Source: an uncultured Oscillibacter sp. | Lineage (GTDB): Bacteria; Bacillota; Clostridia; Oscillospirales; Oscillospiraceae | Length of the DNA: 39,679 nucleotides | NCBI GenBank assembly: GCA_934574045.1 | Contig: CAKTMK010000021.1 | Location: 1 to 39,679 of the forward strand | Direction of reading: 5' to 3' | Part shown: one piece after another, positions 23,929-33,300 of the stretch | Numbering within the stretch: the stretch's first letter is position 1 | Layout of the letters: each line of letters opens with the position of its first letter | Position numbers and translations under genes: made by a program | Notes under the pieces: generated by a model | Databases searched by the model: none | What the model was told of the DNA's origin: nothing | Seen by the model: the letters and a program-made list of their open reading frames with translations, nothing else

Positions 23929-25122
23929 TTACAGGGTGACGTAAGCGCCGTTCTCGACCTTCACGACCATGGGAGCCTTGGAGACCTCGCCGTTGGCGCT
24001 CCAAGTCATGCCCGTGCCGGTCAGGCCGTCCACGCTGAAATCGGGAGAGGTGAACGCGGCGATCAGGGCGTCGCAGACCTCCTCGTGGCTCATGTCGGCG
24101 GTGACGCCGGCCTTCTCGCAGGCGTTGTAGATGGCGTAGATGCAGTCATAGGCGTCAGCGGCGAACTGGTTGGGGGTCTCGCCGTAGGCCGCCTGATACT
24201 TGGAAACGAAGTCGGCCGCGCTGTCGGCGGAGGCGTTGAACGGGGTCATGAGCATCAGGCCCTCGGCAACGCTGGTGTCAAAGCCCTCCATGGCGAGGAT
24301 GCCGTCCATGCCGTCGCCGCCGAAGAAGATGGGAGAATAGCCCATGTTCTTGGCCTGATTCAGCACCAGAGAGGCGGGGGTGTAGTAGATCGGCATGAAG
24401 ATCAGCTCCGCGCCGTTGGTCTTGGCATCGTTGAGCTGGACGGAGAAGTCGGTGTTGGTGTCGTCGGGGAAGGTGGTGTTGGAGACGACCTCAAGACCCC
24501 GTGCGGCAGCCTCGGCGGCGAAGGCGGTAGCGATGCCGGTGGAGTACGCGTCGCCGTTGTTGTAGAGGACGGCCACCTTCTGGGCAAGGCCCTGATCGGC
24601 CACGTAGTCGGCGGCGGTGGAACCCTGACCGGGATCGGTGAAGCAGACCTGGAACACGTTGTCCTTGCCCGCAGTCACGTCCGTGGAGGACGCGGAGGGC
24701 GTGAGCTGGAAGTACCGGTCGGCATAGGTCTCAGCCGCCACGTTCACGCAGGAGCCGGTGGTGGTGCAGCCGTAAACGATCTGCATGCCCCAGTCCTGAA
24801 GATTGTGATAGGCGTTGACGCCCTTCTCCGCGTCCGCCTCGTCGTCCTGATAGTTCATCTCGAACTGAAGGCCGCCCTTGGCGTTGATCTCATCCAGCGC
24901 GATCTGCGCGCCGTTGCGGGTGGCCAGACCGTACACCGCGGCGCTGCCGGTGATGGGGCCGATACCGCCGATCTTGATGGCCCCGGCGGAGGCAGAGGAA
25001 CCGGAGGCGGACCCGGCAGCGGAGGCCGCGGGGGCGGAGGAAGCGCCGCTGCTGCCGCAGCCGGCCAGCGTGGCCATCATCGCGGCGGCGAGTACAAAGC
25101 TGCATACATTCTTCTTTTTCAT
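23929..25122 (-). CDS. livJ: Branched-chain amino acid-binding lipoprotein LivJ
   Basis: 397-residue lipoprotein with lipobox LAGC and a Ser/Ala-rich tether, then a Peripla_BP_6 fold starting IKIGGIGPITGSAAVYGLATRNG. Ligand-lobe marks include NNGDAYSTGIATAF and FFGGDGMDG. It captures amino acid ligand outside the membrane for LivHMGF. AAGGAG precedes two adjacent possible starts, GTG 25125 and ATG 25122. It heads the liv operon. Peripla_BP_6 proteins also bind amides or urea-like ligands, so ligand identity is by operon type. Confidence 0.94.
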   Translation of the reverse strand: MKKKNVCSFVLAAAMMATLAGCGSSGASSAPAASAAGSASGSSASAGAIKIGGIGPITGSAAVYGLATRNGAQIALDEINAKGGLQFEMNYQDDEADAEKGVNAYHNLQDWGMQIVYGCTTTGSCVNVAAETYADRYFQLTPSASSTDVTAGKDNVFQVCFTDPGQGSTAADYVADQGLAQKVAVLYNNGDAYSTGIATAFAAEAAARGLEVVSNTTFPDDTNTDFSVQLNDAKTNGAELIFMPIYYTPASLVLNQAKNMGYSPIFFGGDGMDGILAMEGFDTSVAEGLMLMTPFNASADSAADFVSKYQAAYGETPNQFAADAYDCIYAIYNACEKAGVTADMSHEEVCDALIAAFTSPDFSVDGLTGTGMTWSANGEVSKAPMVVKVENGAYVTL

Positions 25123-25217
25123 CACAAAGATCTCCTTTTTCGTTTCGTTATGGTTTCCCTCGGCAGGCTTTCAGACCGACGGCCGTTCGGTCCGACACCT
25201 GCGGGCAGGTGGCCCGA

Positions 25218-25245
25218 TTTATACAAAAAAGCGGCTGCGCTTCAA
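25218..25245 (-). promoter_or_regulatory. Candidate livJ promoter inside the upstream terminator
   Basis: On the minus strand TTGAAG (25240-25245) lies in the loop and arm of the preceding terminator, and TATAAA (25218-25223) follows its T tract, with a 16-bp spacer. Transcription would start near 25211, about 90 bases before livJ. Confidence 0.55.
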
Positions 25246-25261
25246 GAGCGCAGCCGCTTTT
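25227..25261 (-). terminator. Terminator of the small membrane protein gene
   Basis: A perfect 14-bp stem (AAAAGCGGCTGCGC with GCGCAGCCGCTTTT, 7-base loop) is followed by TTTTTT on the minus strand, 11 bases past the stop of the gene at 25273-25539. Confidence 0.92.
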
Positions 25262-25272
25262 CGTACCGAAAT

Positions 25273-25539
25273 TCACGCGGTTTGCCGTCTCCTGCATCTA
25301 TTCACTTCGTTCGTAATCAGCAGAACTACCAGTACCAGAACCGCCAGCAGCAGGACGGACAGCCCCAGCGCGGCGATAATGAGAGCAATAATAATGGACG
25401 CCGCAAAAACGGCGCCCAGAATCATGGCAATGGTATTCATCACGGAAGAAGTGCGGGCAGAAGAAGCGCAGGCGGAAGAAGCCTCTGCACAGGCGGCAGA
25501 CGCAGTCATCGCAGTATGGAAGCAGTTCACAAAACGCAT
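25273..25539 (-). CDS. Small hydrophobic membrane protein, unknown
   Basis: 88-residue product. The first 33 residues are rich in Ala, Ser and Cys; residues 34-79 are almost continuously hydrophobic, probably two membrane helices; the tail NEVNRCRRR is basic. An AAAGGAG site about 10 bases upstream and a strong terminator just downstream argue that it is a real single-gene unit. I recognise no family. An internal ATG (MNTIAMILGAVF) is a possible alternative start. Confidence 0.6.
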   Translation of the reverse strand: MRFVNCFHTAMTASAACAEASSACASSARTSSVMNTIAMILGAVFAASIIIALIIAALGLSVLLLAVLVLVVLLITNEVNRCRRRQTA

Positions 25540-25781
25540 GACCGTCAGGCTCCTTTCCGTTTCTTTATCCCTCCGGCGTGCCGCCGGGGGTCCGTTTGGA
25601 TGGTCTTATTGTAGCGGCGCGGACCCGGAATGTCAACCGGCGGCATGGCGTCAGGTTTCACAAATCACGCCGTGTTTTTTCAAATATTCGTATCGAACCT
25701 GTACAAAAAACGCCGTTTTTCGGTAAAATCTGTCAGACCTCTTCTGCGTTGTCTGCTCAATTTTCGGACGGTGAAAGCGGC

Positions 25782-27224
25782 TCAGTCCGCCACGGTGGGG
25801 ACCGCGTCCGCCGGGATCGGGCAGGTATAGCCCGCCTCGGTCCGCTCCTCAAATTCTGTCCGTGCCGCCCGAAGCAGCTCCGGATCGCTCAGCAGATCGA
25901 CCGCTGCGGCGCAGAGCACCTTCCCCGCGTGGACGGCGGCCTTATGGCCGATGGAGGTCCGGTCGCAGGACACGTTCTGCCAGCTGTGGCCGGGGCAGCC
26001 GTTGGGCCACGCGGCCACGTGGATCTGGGCCGTGGGGCACTCCCAGCTCACGTCGCCCACGTCGGTGGAGCCGGGGTTGAACGCCTCGCCCTGATAGAGC
26101 GGCAGCAGAAAATCGTTCATGGCCCGCCCCGTTTGATTCCGCAGAGTTTTCACTTGCTGTGCATATTCCGCATCGTATTCACTTCCGATACCCGGAACGG
26201 AGTCCGCGCCCTCGTAGGTCTTGGAAAGCTCGTCGGCAAAGCGCAGCTCCTCCTCCGTGTGGGCGGGCACGCCCAGTTCGGAAAAATTCTCATGGAGCAG
26301 CTTTTCCAGCGTGTGGTTCGTCACCGTGTCGGCCAGACCGTCGATGAATTTGCGGGTAAAGGTGGTGTCGGTCATCAGGGCCGCGCCCTCGGCGATCCGG
26401 TCCACACGCTTCTGAAGTTCCACCGCCTCGGCCACGTGGTTGGAGCGGACCATGTACAAAACCGTTGCCCGGGGCTGCACCACATTGGGGCTGCGCCCGC
26501 CCGCGTCGGTGATGGCGTAGTGCACCCGGGCCTTGGAGGACATATGCTCCCGCAGGAACTGCACGCCGACGTTCATCAGCTCCACCGCGTCCAGCGCGCT
26601 GCGGCCCCGCTCTGGGCAGCCCGCCGCGTGGGACGCCATGCCGTGAAACTGGTACTGCACCTGAATGCAGGAGTTGGACGACCCGGTGGACACCTCGTTC
26701 CGGTCTTCCGGATGCCACGTCAGGGCGGCGTCCAGCCCGCGCCAAAGCTGGTCCCGGGCCATGAACGCCTTGGCCGCGCCGCCCTCCTCGCCGGGGCAGC
26801 CGTAGAGCACCACGGTGCCGGGCCGCTTTGTCTCCTCCAGATACGCCTTAACGCCGATGGCTGCGGCCATGGCACCTGCGCCCAACAGATTGTGTCCGCA
26901 GCCGTGTCCGCAGCCGCCGGGGACCAGCTCCTCCCGGATCAGGCTCCCGCCCTTCTGGGAAAGGCCGGAGAGCGCGTCGTACTCCGCCAGAATGCCGATC
27001 ACGGGCCGGCCCGTGCCGAAGCTGGCGGAAAACGCCGTGGGGATGCCGCACGCGCCCCTCTCCACGGTGAAGCCCTCGTCCTCCAGCGTCTTGCAGTACA
27101 GCGCGGCGGAGCGCTCCTCCTGCAGGGAAAGCTCCGCAAAGCCCCAGATGGAATCCGCCGTCCGGGCGATCAGTTCCGCCTTTTCCTCAATGGCGGCCAC
27201 CGCCCTCCGTTTTTCTTCTGTCAT
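25782..27224 (-). CDS. M20-family amidohydrolase, AbgB-like
   Basis: 480-residue zinc peptidase-type hydrolase. Metal-site motifs include GGCGHGCGHN (H107 and H111), GCPGEEGG with the catalytic Glu, TWHPEDRNEVST, and the C-terminal STDVGDVSWECP. Size and motifs fit AbgB, a p-aminobenzoyl-glutamate hydrolase subunit, better than shorter aminoacylases. It probably cleaves N-acyl or aminobenzoyl amino acids in the cytoplasm. The start is ATG 27224, with AAAGGA 11 bases upstream; it follows the ABC ATPase by 176 bases. The link to an amino acid importer suggests uptake followed by deconjugation. No abgA partner is seen. Confidence 0.88.
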   Translation of the reverse strand: MTEEKRRAVAAIEEKAELIARTADSIWGFAELSLQEERSAALYCKTLEDEGFTVERGACGIPTAFSASFGTGRPVIGILAEYDALSGLSQKGGSLIREELVPGGCGHGCGHNLLGAGAMAAAIGVKAYLEETKRPGTVVLYGCPGEEGGAAKAFMARDQLWRGLDAALTWHPEDRNEVSTGSSNSCIQVQYQFHGMASHAAGCPERGRSALDAVELMNVGVQFLREHMSSKARVHYAITDAGGRSPNVVQPRATVLYMVRSNHVAEAVELQKRVDRIAEGAALMTDTTFTRKFIDGLADTVTNHTLEKLLHENFSELGVPAHTEEELRFADELSKTYEGADSVPGIGSEYDAEYAQQVKTLRNQTGRAMNDFLLPLYQGEAFNPGSTDVGDVSWECPTAQIHVAAWPNGCPGHSWQNVSCDRTSIGHKAAVHAGKVLCAAAVDLLSDPELLRAARTEFEERTEAGYTCPIPADAVPTVAD

Positions 27225-27307
27225 GATCTGTACGTTCCTTTCCTCCCGCGCTCCGCAGGCCGATCCGCCCGTCCGGCGCGTTCTTCGCCGTCCGGAGCCG
27301 GACCTCC

Positions 27308-27333
27308 GGGCGGGGAGCCGCGCTCCCCCGCCC
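27308..27333 (-). other. GC hairpin between ATPase and amidohydrolase genes
   Basis: An 11-bp stem with one bulge (GGGCGGGGAGC with GCTCCCCCGCCC) has no T tract. The surrounding 27250-27350 holds further small inverted repeats. It may stabilise or attenuate the transcript before the amidohydrolase gene. Confidence 0.45.
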
Positions 27334-27400
27334 TGTCCGCCGCCGGAGCGCCGATCCATATGCGGCGAAGCGCGCGCAAAGCCTGTGCGCGCTTCTCGAT

Positions 27401-28186
27401 TTACAGTACCTTGCTCAAGAAGTCCCGGAGCCGGGGATTCTGCGGCCGCTCGAAAATGTCGGCGGGACTTCCCTGCTCCAGCAGGCGGCCGTCCGCCATG
27501 AACAGCACGCGGTTGCCCACCTCGCGGGCAAAGCCCATCTCGTGGGTCACGACCACCATGGTCATTCCCTCCTGTGCCAGCTGCTTCATGACCTCCAGCA
27601 CCTCGCCAACCATCTCCGGGTCCAGCGCGGAGGTCGGCTCGTCAAAGAGCATGACCTCCGGCTCCATGGCCAGCGCACGGACGATGGCCACGCGCTGCTT
27701 CTGCCCTCCGGAGAGCTGGATGGGATACGCGTCCGCCCGGTCGCCAAGGCCCACCCGCGCCAGCAGGCGCAGGGCCTTTTCCTCAGCCTCGGCCCGGGGA
27801 ACGTGCTTGACCTCCACGGGGGCCAGCGTCATGTTCTCCAGAATGGTCATGTGGGGGAAGAGGTTGAAATGCTGGAACACCATTCCCATCTTCCGCCGGT
27901 GCTGGTCAATGTCCAGCTTGACGGTGACGGTCTTTCCGGTCTTTTCGTCCACCTTCCGGTACTTCGGGCGGGTGATGTCCACCCCGTCAAAGACGATGGA
28001 GCCGCCGGTCGGCTCCTCCAGCAGGTTCAGACTGCGCAGGAACGTGGACTTGCCGGAGCCGGAGGGGCCGATGACCACCATCACGTCGCCCTTGTCGATG
28101 TTCACGCTCACGCCGTCCAGCGCCTTGATCTCGCCCTTGTTGTAATACTTCTTCAGGTCCTTGACCTCAATGAGATGCTCGCTCAC
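27401..28186 (-). CDS. Polar amino acid ABC importer, ATPase (GlnQ type)
   Basis: 261-residue ATPase with Walker A GPSGSGKST (near 40), Q-loop FQHFNLFPHMT, signature LSGGQKQR, Walker B VMLFDEPTSALDPEMV and switch THEMGFA, all characteristic of GlnQ/HisP ATPases. Residues about 72-95 hold a charged insert (KYRKVDEKTGKTVTVKLD) found in some clostridial members. The start is a GTG at 28186, preceded by AAAGGGGG and overlapping the permease stop as GTGA. Confidence 0.95.
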   Translation of the reverse strand: MSEHLIEVKDLKKYYNKGEIKALDGVSVNIDKGDVMVVIGPSGSGKSTFLRSLNLLEEPTGGSIVFDGVDITRPKYRKVDEKTGKTVTVKLDIDQHRRKMGMVFQHFNLFPHMTILENMTLAPVEVKHVPRAEAEEKALRLLARVGLGDRADAYPIQLSGGQKQRVAIVRALAMEPEVMLFDEPTSALDPEMVGEVLEVMKQLAQEGMTMVVVTHEMGFAREVGNRVLFMADGRLLEQGSPADIFERPQNPRLRDFLSKVL

Positions 28187-29064
28187 TGTCCACGGCCCCC
28201 TTTACCCATGACGCCGGCGCTTCTCTCCTGCTCCGCGAGGAGCGCCGCCTGCTTCGCCTTCCGCTTTTTCTTGCCGGTATTGCCGTTGCGCCGGTCACCC
28301 ACGCTCATCTTCTTCTCAAAATGCTCGATGATCTTGCTGGTGGGGAACGTCAGGCAGAAATACAGCGCCGTGGCGATGATGAGGGCCTCGCCCATGCGGT
28401 ACGTCGCGCCCTTGACGGAGTTGACCACGGACATGATGTCCTGCACGCCGATGGTGTAGCAGATGGCGGACTCCTTGATGATGGTGACGAACTCGTTGGC
28501 GATGGCGGGCAGGATATTCTTGATGGCCTGCGGCAGCACCACGAAGCGCATATTCTGCACCCGGGTCAGGCCCAGCGAACGGGCCGCCTCAGTCTGGCCG
28601 CCGTCGATGGACTGGATGCCGGAGCGGATGATCTCCGACAGGTATGCGCCGGAGTTCAGCGCCAGCGCCACCACGGCCGGGAAGAACCGGTCGAACCGGA
28701 TGAAGCCGAACAGCTTGAAGCCCGGCAGGATCTTGACGTCGGCAAAGACCACGTAGAAGATCAAAAAGATCTGCACCACCATAGGCGTGGCCCGGAACAG
28801 CTCCACATACACCGTCGCCAGAAAGCGCAGCGGATTGAACCGGCTCAGCCAGAGGAGAAAGCCGCCGTCCCGGAGGTGTCCGTCCCGGGTCAGGCCCAGC
28901 GAGCGGAACGGCGTGAAGCCGGAAAGGCGCATGGTGGCGAGCAGCAGGGCCAGAATGAAGCCGAAAAGGACTGTCAGCGCGGAAAGCACGATCGTGCAGA
29001 CCACGCCCTGCAGGAACATGGGCCAGTAGGCAAACGCCTTTTCAAAGCCGGCAGCGGTAAGCAT
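28183..29064 (-). CDS. Polar amino acid ABC importer, permease
   Basis: 293-residue HisM/GlnP-family permease with about five helices. It has the EAA loop EAARSLGLTRVQNMRFVVLPQAIKNILPAIANEF that docks the ATPase, and ELFRATPMVVQIFLIFY. The region LTRDGHLRDGGFLLWLSRFNPL (about 58-80) is an insert before it. The C-terminal tail of about 40 residues is very basic and Ala-rich and is longer than usual. AAAGGAGG precedes the ATG. A single permease gene implies a homodimer channel. Confidence 0.93.
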   Translation of the reverse strand: MLTAAGFEKAFAYWPMFLQGVVCTIVLSALTVLFGFILALLLATMRLSGFTPFRSLGLTRDGHLRDGGFLLWLSRFNPLRFLATVYVELFRATPMVVQIFLIFYVVFADVKILPGFKLFGFIRFDRFFPAVVALALNSGAYLSEIIRSGIQSIDGGQTEAARSLGLTRVQNMRFVVLPQAIKNILPAIANEFVTIIKESAICYTIGVQDIMSVVNSVKGATYRMGEALIIATALYFCLTFPTSKIIEHFEKKMSVGDRRNGNTGKKKRKAKQAALLAEQERSAGVMGKGGRGQ

Positions 29065-29145
29065 AGTCTTCCTCCTTTATAACGCGCAATGGCCTCTCCT
29101 TTCGGAGAGGTCGCTGCGCTGTGCCCAGTCGTGAGACTGCGGCTT

Positions 29146-30054
29146 TTACTTTTCGTCGGCGACGATCTCGCCGTCCACCAGAGAGGCGGTATTGCCGGAA
29201 GCCAGCTCGTTGGCCTCCGCCACGAACTTGTCCATGGAGCCGTCGGCCAGAGCGGCGGCGATGGCGGCGTTGACGCCGGCCATCAGGGAGTCGTTGCCCT
29301 TGCTCACGCCCACGGCGGAGCCGGCCACGTCATAGGGAACGTCCATCGCAACGCACAGGTCGGGATACTGCGTGGCGTAGCTCTCGGCCACGGCGGTCTC
29401 GATGTACGCGCCGTCCAGCTTGCCGGCCAGCAGCTCGGCCACCACGTCGGTGACCTTGGTCAGCACCACGATGTCAGCGTCGGGAGAGTTGGTCTCAGCC
29501 AGATCGTACTGGATGGAGCCGTTCTGCGCGCCGATGGAGTACTCAGCCTTGTTGGTGTCCTCCAGAGAGGTGAACTGGTCCTTGTTGCTCTGCAGGCAGA
29601 CGAAGGACTGGCCGCCCAGATAGTAGATGTCGGAGAAGTCCATGGCGTCGGCACGGGCGGGATCGGGAGAAAGGCCCGCCATGCCCAGATCCACGCTGCC
29701 GGCAGCCAGCTCGTTGAGCACGCCGTCAAAGTCCATGGGGACGATGTCCAGCTCCAGCCCCAGATAATCGGCGATGTACCCGGCCAGCGCCAGATCGAAG
29801 CCCGCCAGCGTGGGGTTGCCGTCGGCGTCGATGGCATAGAACTCATAGGGAGCGAAGTCCGGAGAGGTGGCCACGGTCAGCTTGCCGGGGTTCACCGTCT
29901 GGATCTCAGCCGCGGCGGAGCCGCTGGCGGCCGCGGAGGACGCAGAACCGGCGGAGGAGGCCGCAGGGGCGGAGGAAGCGGAGCCGCTGCCGCCGCAGGA
30001 AGCCAGAGACAGAGCCATCGCAAGGCTCAGCACAAGCGCAACGAGTTTTTTCAT
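29146..30054 (-). CDS. Polar amino acid-binding lipoprotein
   Basis: 302-residue lipoprotein: signal ending in lipobox LASC, a Ser/Ala/Pro tether, then an SBP family 3 domain starting KLTVATSPDFAPYEFYAIDADGNPTLAGFDLALAGYIA. Further marks are LDIVPMDFDGVLNELAAGSVDLGMAGLSPDPARADAMDFSDIYY and GAQNGSIQYDLAE. This family binds glutamine, arginine, cystine and similar ligands; which one is not readable. The ATG at 30054 follows AAGGATG. It is first in the SBP-permease-ATPase-amidohydrolase unit. Confidence 0.94.
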   Translation of the reverse strand: MKKLVALVLSLAMALSLASCGGSGSASSAPAASSAGSASSAAASGSAAAEIQTVNPGKLTVATSPDFAPYEFYAIDADGNPTLAGFDLALAGYIADYLGLELDIVPMDFDGVLNELAAGSVDLGMAGLSPDPARADAMDFSDIYYLGGQSFVCLQSNKDQFTSLEDTNKAEYSIGAQNGSIQYDLAETNSPDADIVVLTKVTDVVAELLAGKLDGAYIETAVAESYATQYPDLCVAMDVPYDVAGSAVGVSKGNDSLMAGVNAAIAAALADGSMDKFVAEANELASGNTASLVDGEIVADEK

Positions 30055-30148
30055 ATCGTTCATCCTTCTTTTCATCTGTTTGCCCGCACAGGCGGGGCGC
30101 ATCCAATCTTTTCCTCAAGAGGAAGGGCTTCCTCCTGAGGTCTGCTCT

Positions 30149-30177
30149 ACCTTACCACGCCCGGGGAGGGTTGTCAA
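30149..30177 (-). promoter_or_regulatory. Promoter of the polar amino acid importer operon
   Basis: A perfect TTGACA (30172-30177) and TAAGGT (30149-30154) on the minus strand are 17 bp apart, with the start near 30142. The rest of 30178-30352 is AT-rich and shows no clear terminator for the GGDEF/EAL gene. Confidence 0.85.
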
Positions 30178-30352
30178 TACTTTTCCAGAAAAAATGTATA
30201 AATATTTGCGTTAAGATCTGGGATTCTCGGAATTATCCAGCGTTTTGACTGTTAAGCGCATCCGTTCTTGTGCAGTTTTGCCGTGATTTTCTGCCGCGCG
30301 CCGCATTTTATTCGTGTATATACGCAAGTTCGGTGTATATTTGGAGGCACCG

Positions 30353-33300
30353 TCAGCTCCGGTCCTCCGGCGGGCGGCTGTTCTCCGCCGCCGCGCGGAT
30401 CATGGCCCGCGCCTCGGCGGGGATCTCCTTCGCCGGGACGGCGGCAGGCTTGGCCAGCAGATAGCCCTGAATGAGGTCCACGCCCAGCTCGATCACAGTC
30501 CGCAGCTCCTGCGGCGTCTCCACGCCCTCAGCGATCACCTGCATGTCCCGCTGATGGGCGTAGGCCACCATGTTGGACACGATCTCCTGCCGGTCGCGGC
30601 TGACGTCGATGCTGCGGATAATGGAGATGTCGATCTTCGTATAGGCCGGGGCCAGCTCCAGCAGGTTCTTCTCGCTGTTGTAGCCGCTGCCGTAATCGTC
30701 CAGCGCGAACATCCCGGAAAAGCCGGGCATCTCCCGCTTGGCGCGGGTGCAGCGCTCGTCCAGTCCCTCCGCCTCCACGATCTCCACCACCAGCCGGGGC
30801 TGGAGCGCTGCGAAGCGCTCGTGAAACATCTCCATCTGCTCGGGCGACATGACCTGGCTGGCCAGCGAGTTGACGAAGAGCTGGGCGTCCGGCTCCACGA
30901 GGTCCCGATCCAGAAGGCTCTGAAACGTCTCGGCGGACTTGAACCACGTGATCCGCTCCACCTCGCCCATGCGGCCCTCCTTGCGGGCGATCTTCAAAAA
31001 CTGGTCGGGCCGCTTGAGCACGGGGGAATCCGGGCGCATCAACGCCTCGTAAGCCCGGATCTTTCCGGTGCGGGCGTCCGCGATGGGCTGGAAATGATAG
31101 GCGATCCGGTCCTCGCTGAGGATCTCCCAGAAGGCCTGCTTCAGCTCCAGCGACTCGCCCGCCTGATGGTAAAGCTCCGCGTCAAACTCGGTCACGCTGT
31201 TCTTTCCGGCCCGCTTGACCTGATACATGGCGAAGTCCGCGTATTTCATCAGCACGTCCAGCTCCCGGCTGTCGTCGGGATACCACGCGACGCCGCCGGA
31301 GAAAGTGAGGTACTGGCGGGTGCCGTCCGGCAAAAGCACGGACTCGGCCCGTACGGCCTCCAGCAGCTCCCGGATCTTCACCCGGACGGCGCTGCGGTCG
31401 TCATACCCGTAAAAGAGCAGGAAGAACTCGTCGCCGGACTGGCGGGACACCAGCGTGGCGTCCGGCGCGGCGCGCAGCAGGCACTGGCCCGCGCAGCGGA
31501 TGTACTGGTCGCCCACATCGTGGCCGAAGCGGTCGTTGGTCCCCTTCAGGTTGTCCAGATCGATCATCATCAGCGCCGCCACCTTCATCCGCTCCGGCTC
31601 GGCAAACAGCTCCTGCGCGATGCGGCAGAAGGCCCGGCGGTTGTAAAGGTCGGTCAGCGGGTCGTAGTCCCGCTCCTGTTCGATCCGCATCCGCTCCAGC
31701 GTGGCGGTGGTCACGTCCTCGGCAAGGCCCACAAGGCCCTCGCCCTCCCGCCGGGTGCTCACGCGGATATAGCGGTCGTCCCCCACGCGGTAGACCCGGG
31801 CGCCGTTCTTCACGTCCCGGGCCACCACCTTCTGGCTCAGCCCGTCCATCAGCCGGTCGAAGCGCTCCCGCGTGATGCCGCCCGCGTCCGCGTTCTCAAC
31901 GCCCAGCATGGGGAAGAAATTCTCCGTGACGAACATCGGCTCGCCGGGGCGGTATTCAAAACCGCCCAGCTCCACGCTGGCCATATCGATGATGCGCAGC
32001 ATCCGCGTGGAAGACTCCATCACGCTGCGGCTCAGCTCCACGATGGCGCCGGAGAACTGGTCGATCTCCCGGATGCCGGTGGCGGGCAGGTCGGGCACGT
32101 CCGTCCCCTCCTCCCGGGCCGCGGCCACCCGGTCCGCCAGCGTCTGAATGGGCCGGGCAAGGCTGCCCGCGATGAACAGGCTGCCCGCAAGGCCGAAGGC
32201 GAACGTAATCAGCGTGATGACGATCAGCAGCACGGTGATAGAGTCGGCAAAGCTGTAAAGCGTCTCCTCCTCCTCCGCCCCCAGCAGGACCCACTGGTCG
32301 CTGGAAAAGGGCGCGTTGTTCTTATAGAGAGTCAGCCCGGCGGGGGCTGCGCTGACCCGCTTTCCGCCGATGGAAAAACTCAGCGTCCCGTCCCGGAGCA
32401 TCTCCGTGTCCAGCGTCTCCGGCAGCTCTCCCGCCAGCCGTCCGCTGGAGAGGACGGGAGTATAGACGTCCTCCTGCCGGATCGCCAGAATGTACGCGCC
32501 GTCGCTGCGCAGCTCGCCGAACGGGAGCTGCGCCCGGAAGTAATCCACCGTCAGCTCCACGCCCAGCACGCCGTATACTGTCCCGTTGCTCAGGATCAGC
32601 GGCAGCGAATAGGAGATGCACTCCGTATCCGATTCGTCCAGCCGGTAGGTCCGGCTGGTCCAATAGCCGCAGTACTGGGCCGGAAGCGCGCCGCTGACGC
32701 TCCACGCCGCCTGAAAGGGCTTTTCAAAAAAGGCCCGGTCCGCCTCGCCGCCGTGAAAGGTGTACCGCGGCTCCCAGTCCTGTCCGGAGCTGATCTTCAG
32801 CGTCCGGCTGACGGACACCGGCGCGCGCACCAGCAGCAGATCCGTATAGTGGGAGGGCTGGGACGCGGCGGGGTCCATGTCCCGGATGCACAGGCCGGAA
32901 TAGGCCGCCGTCTCCCACGCCCGTCCCTCCGGCAGCTCCTGCGCGTTCAGGATCACGTAGATGCCGGAGAGATGCTTGGCGTACAGCGCGGAGATCATAT
33001 CCGGGGCGATCTTCGTCAGCAGCGCGCTGCCGCCCGCACCGCTCCCGTCGGGGCCAAAAGCGGAGATATCCAGCTCGCCGTTCTGCTGCATGGCCATGAC
33101 GGCGGCGTTGATCTTGCTGCGCAGGACCGACAGCTCGCTCCAGTCGGCAGTCATATAATTTTCCAGATAGTTCCTGCGGTTGACCACCTGCTGGGCCAGC
33201 ATGGCGTCCGCGTTCTCCCGCAGGCGGGAGAGCACGCCGCCGACCGTGATGCTGCCCAGCAGGAGCAGGATCTCTACCAGCAGCAGTCCCAGCATGGGCG

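Noticed and set aside
25578..28145. 855-codon plus-strand open frame
   Set aside because: It is antisense to the amidohydrolase and ATPase genes, with low-complexity composition and no domain.
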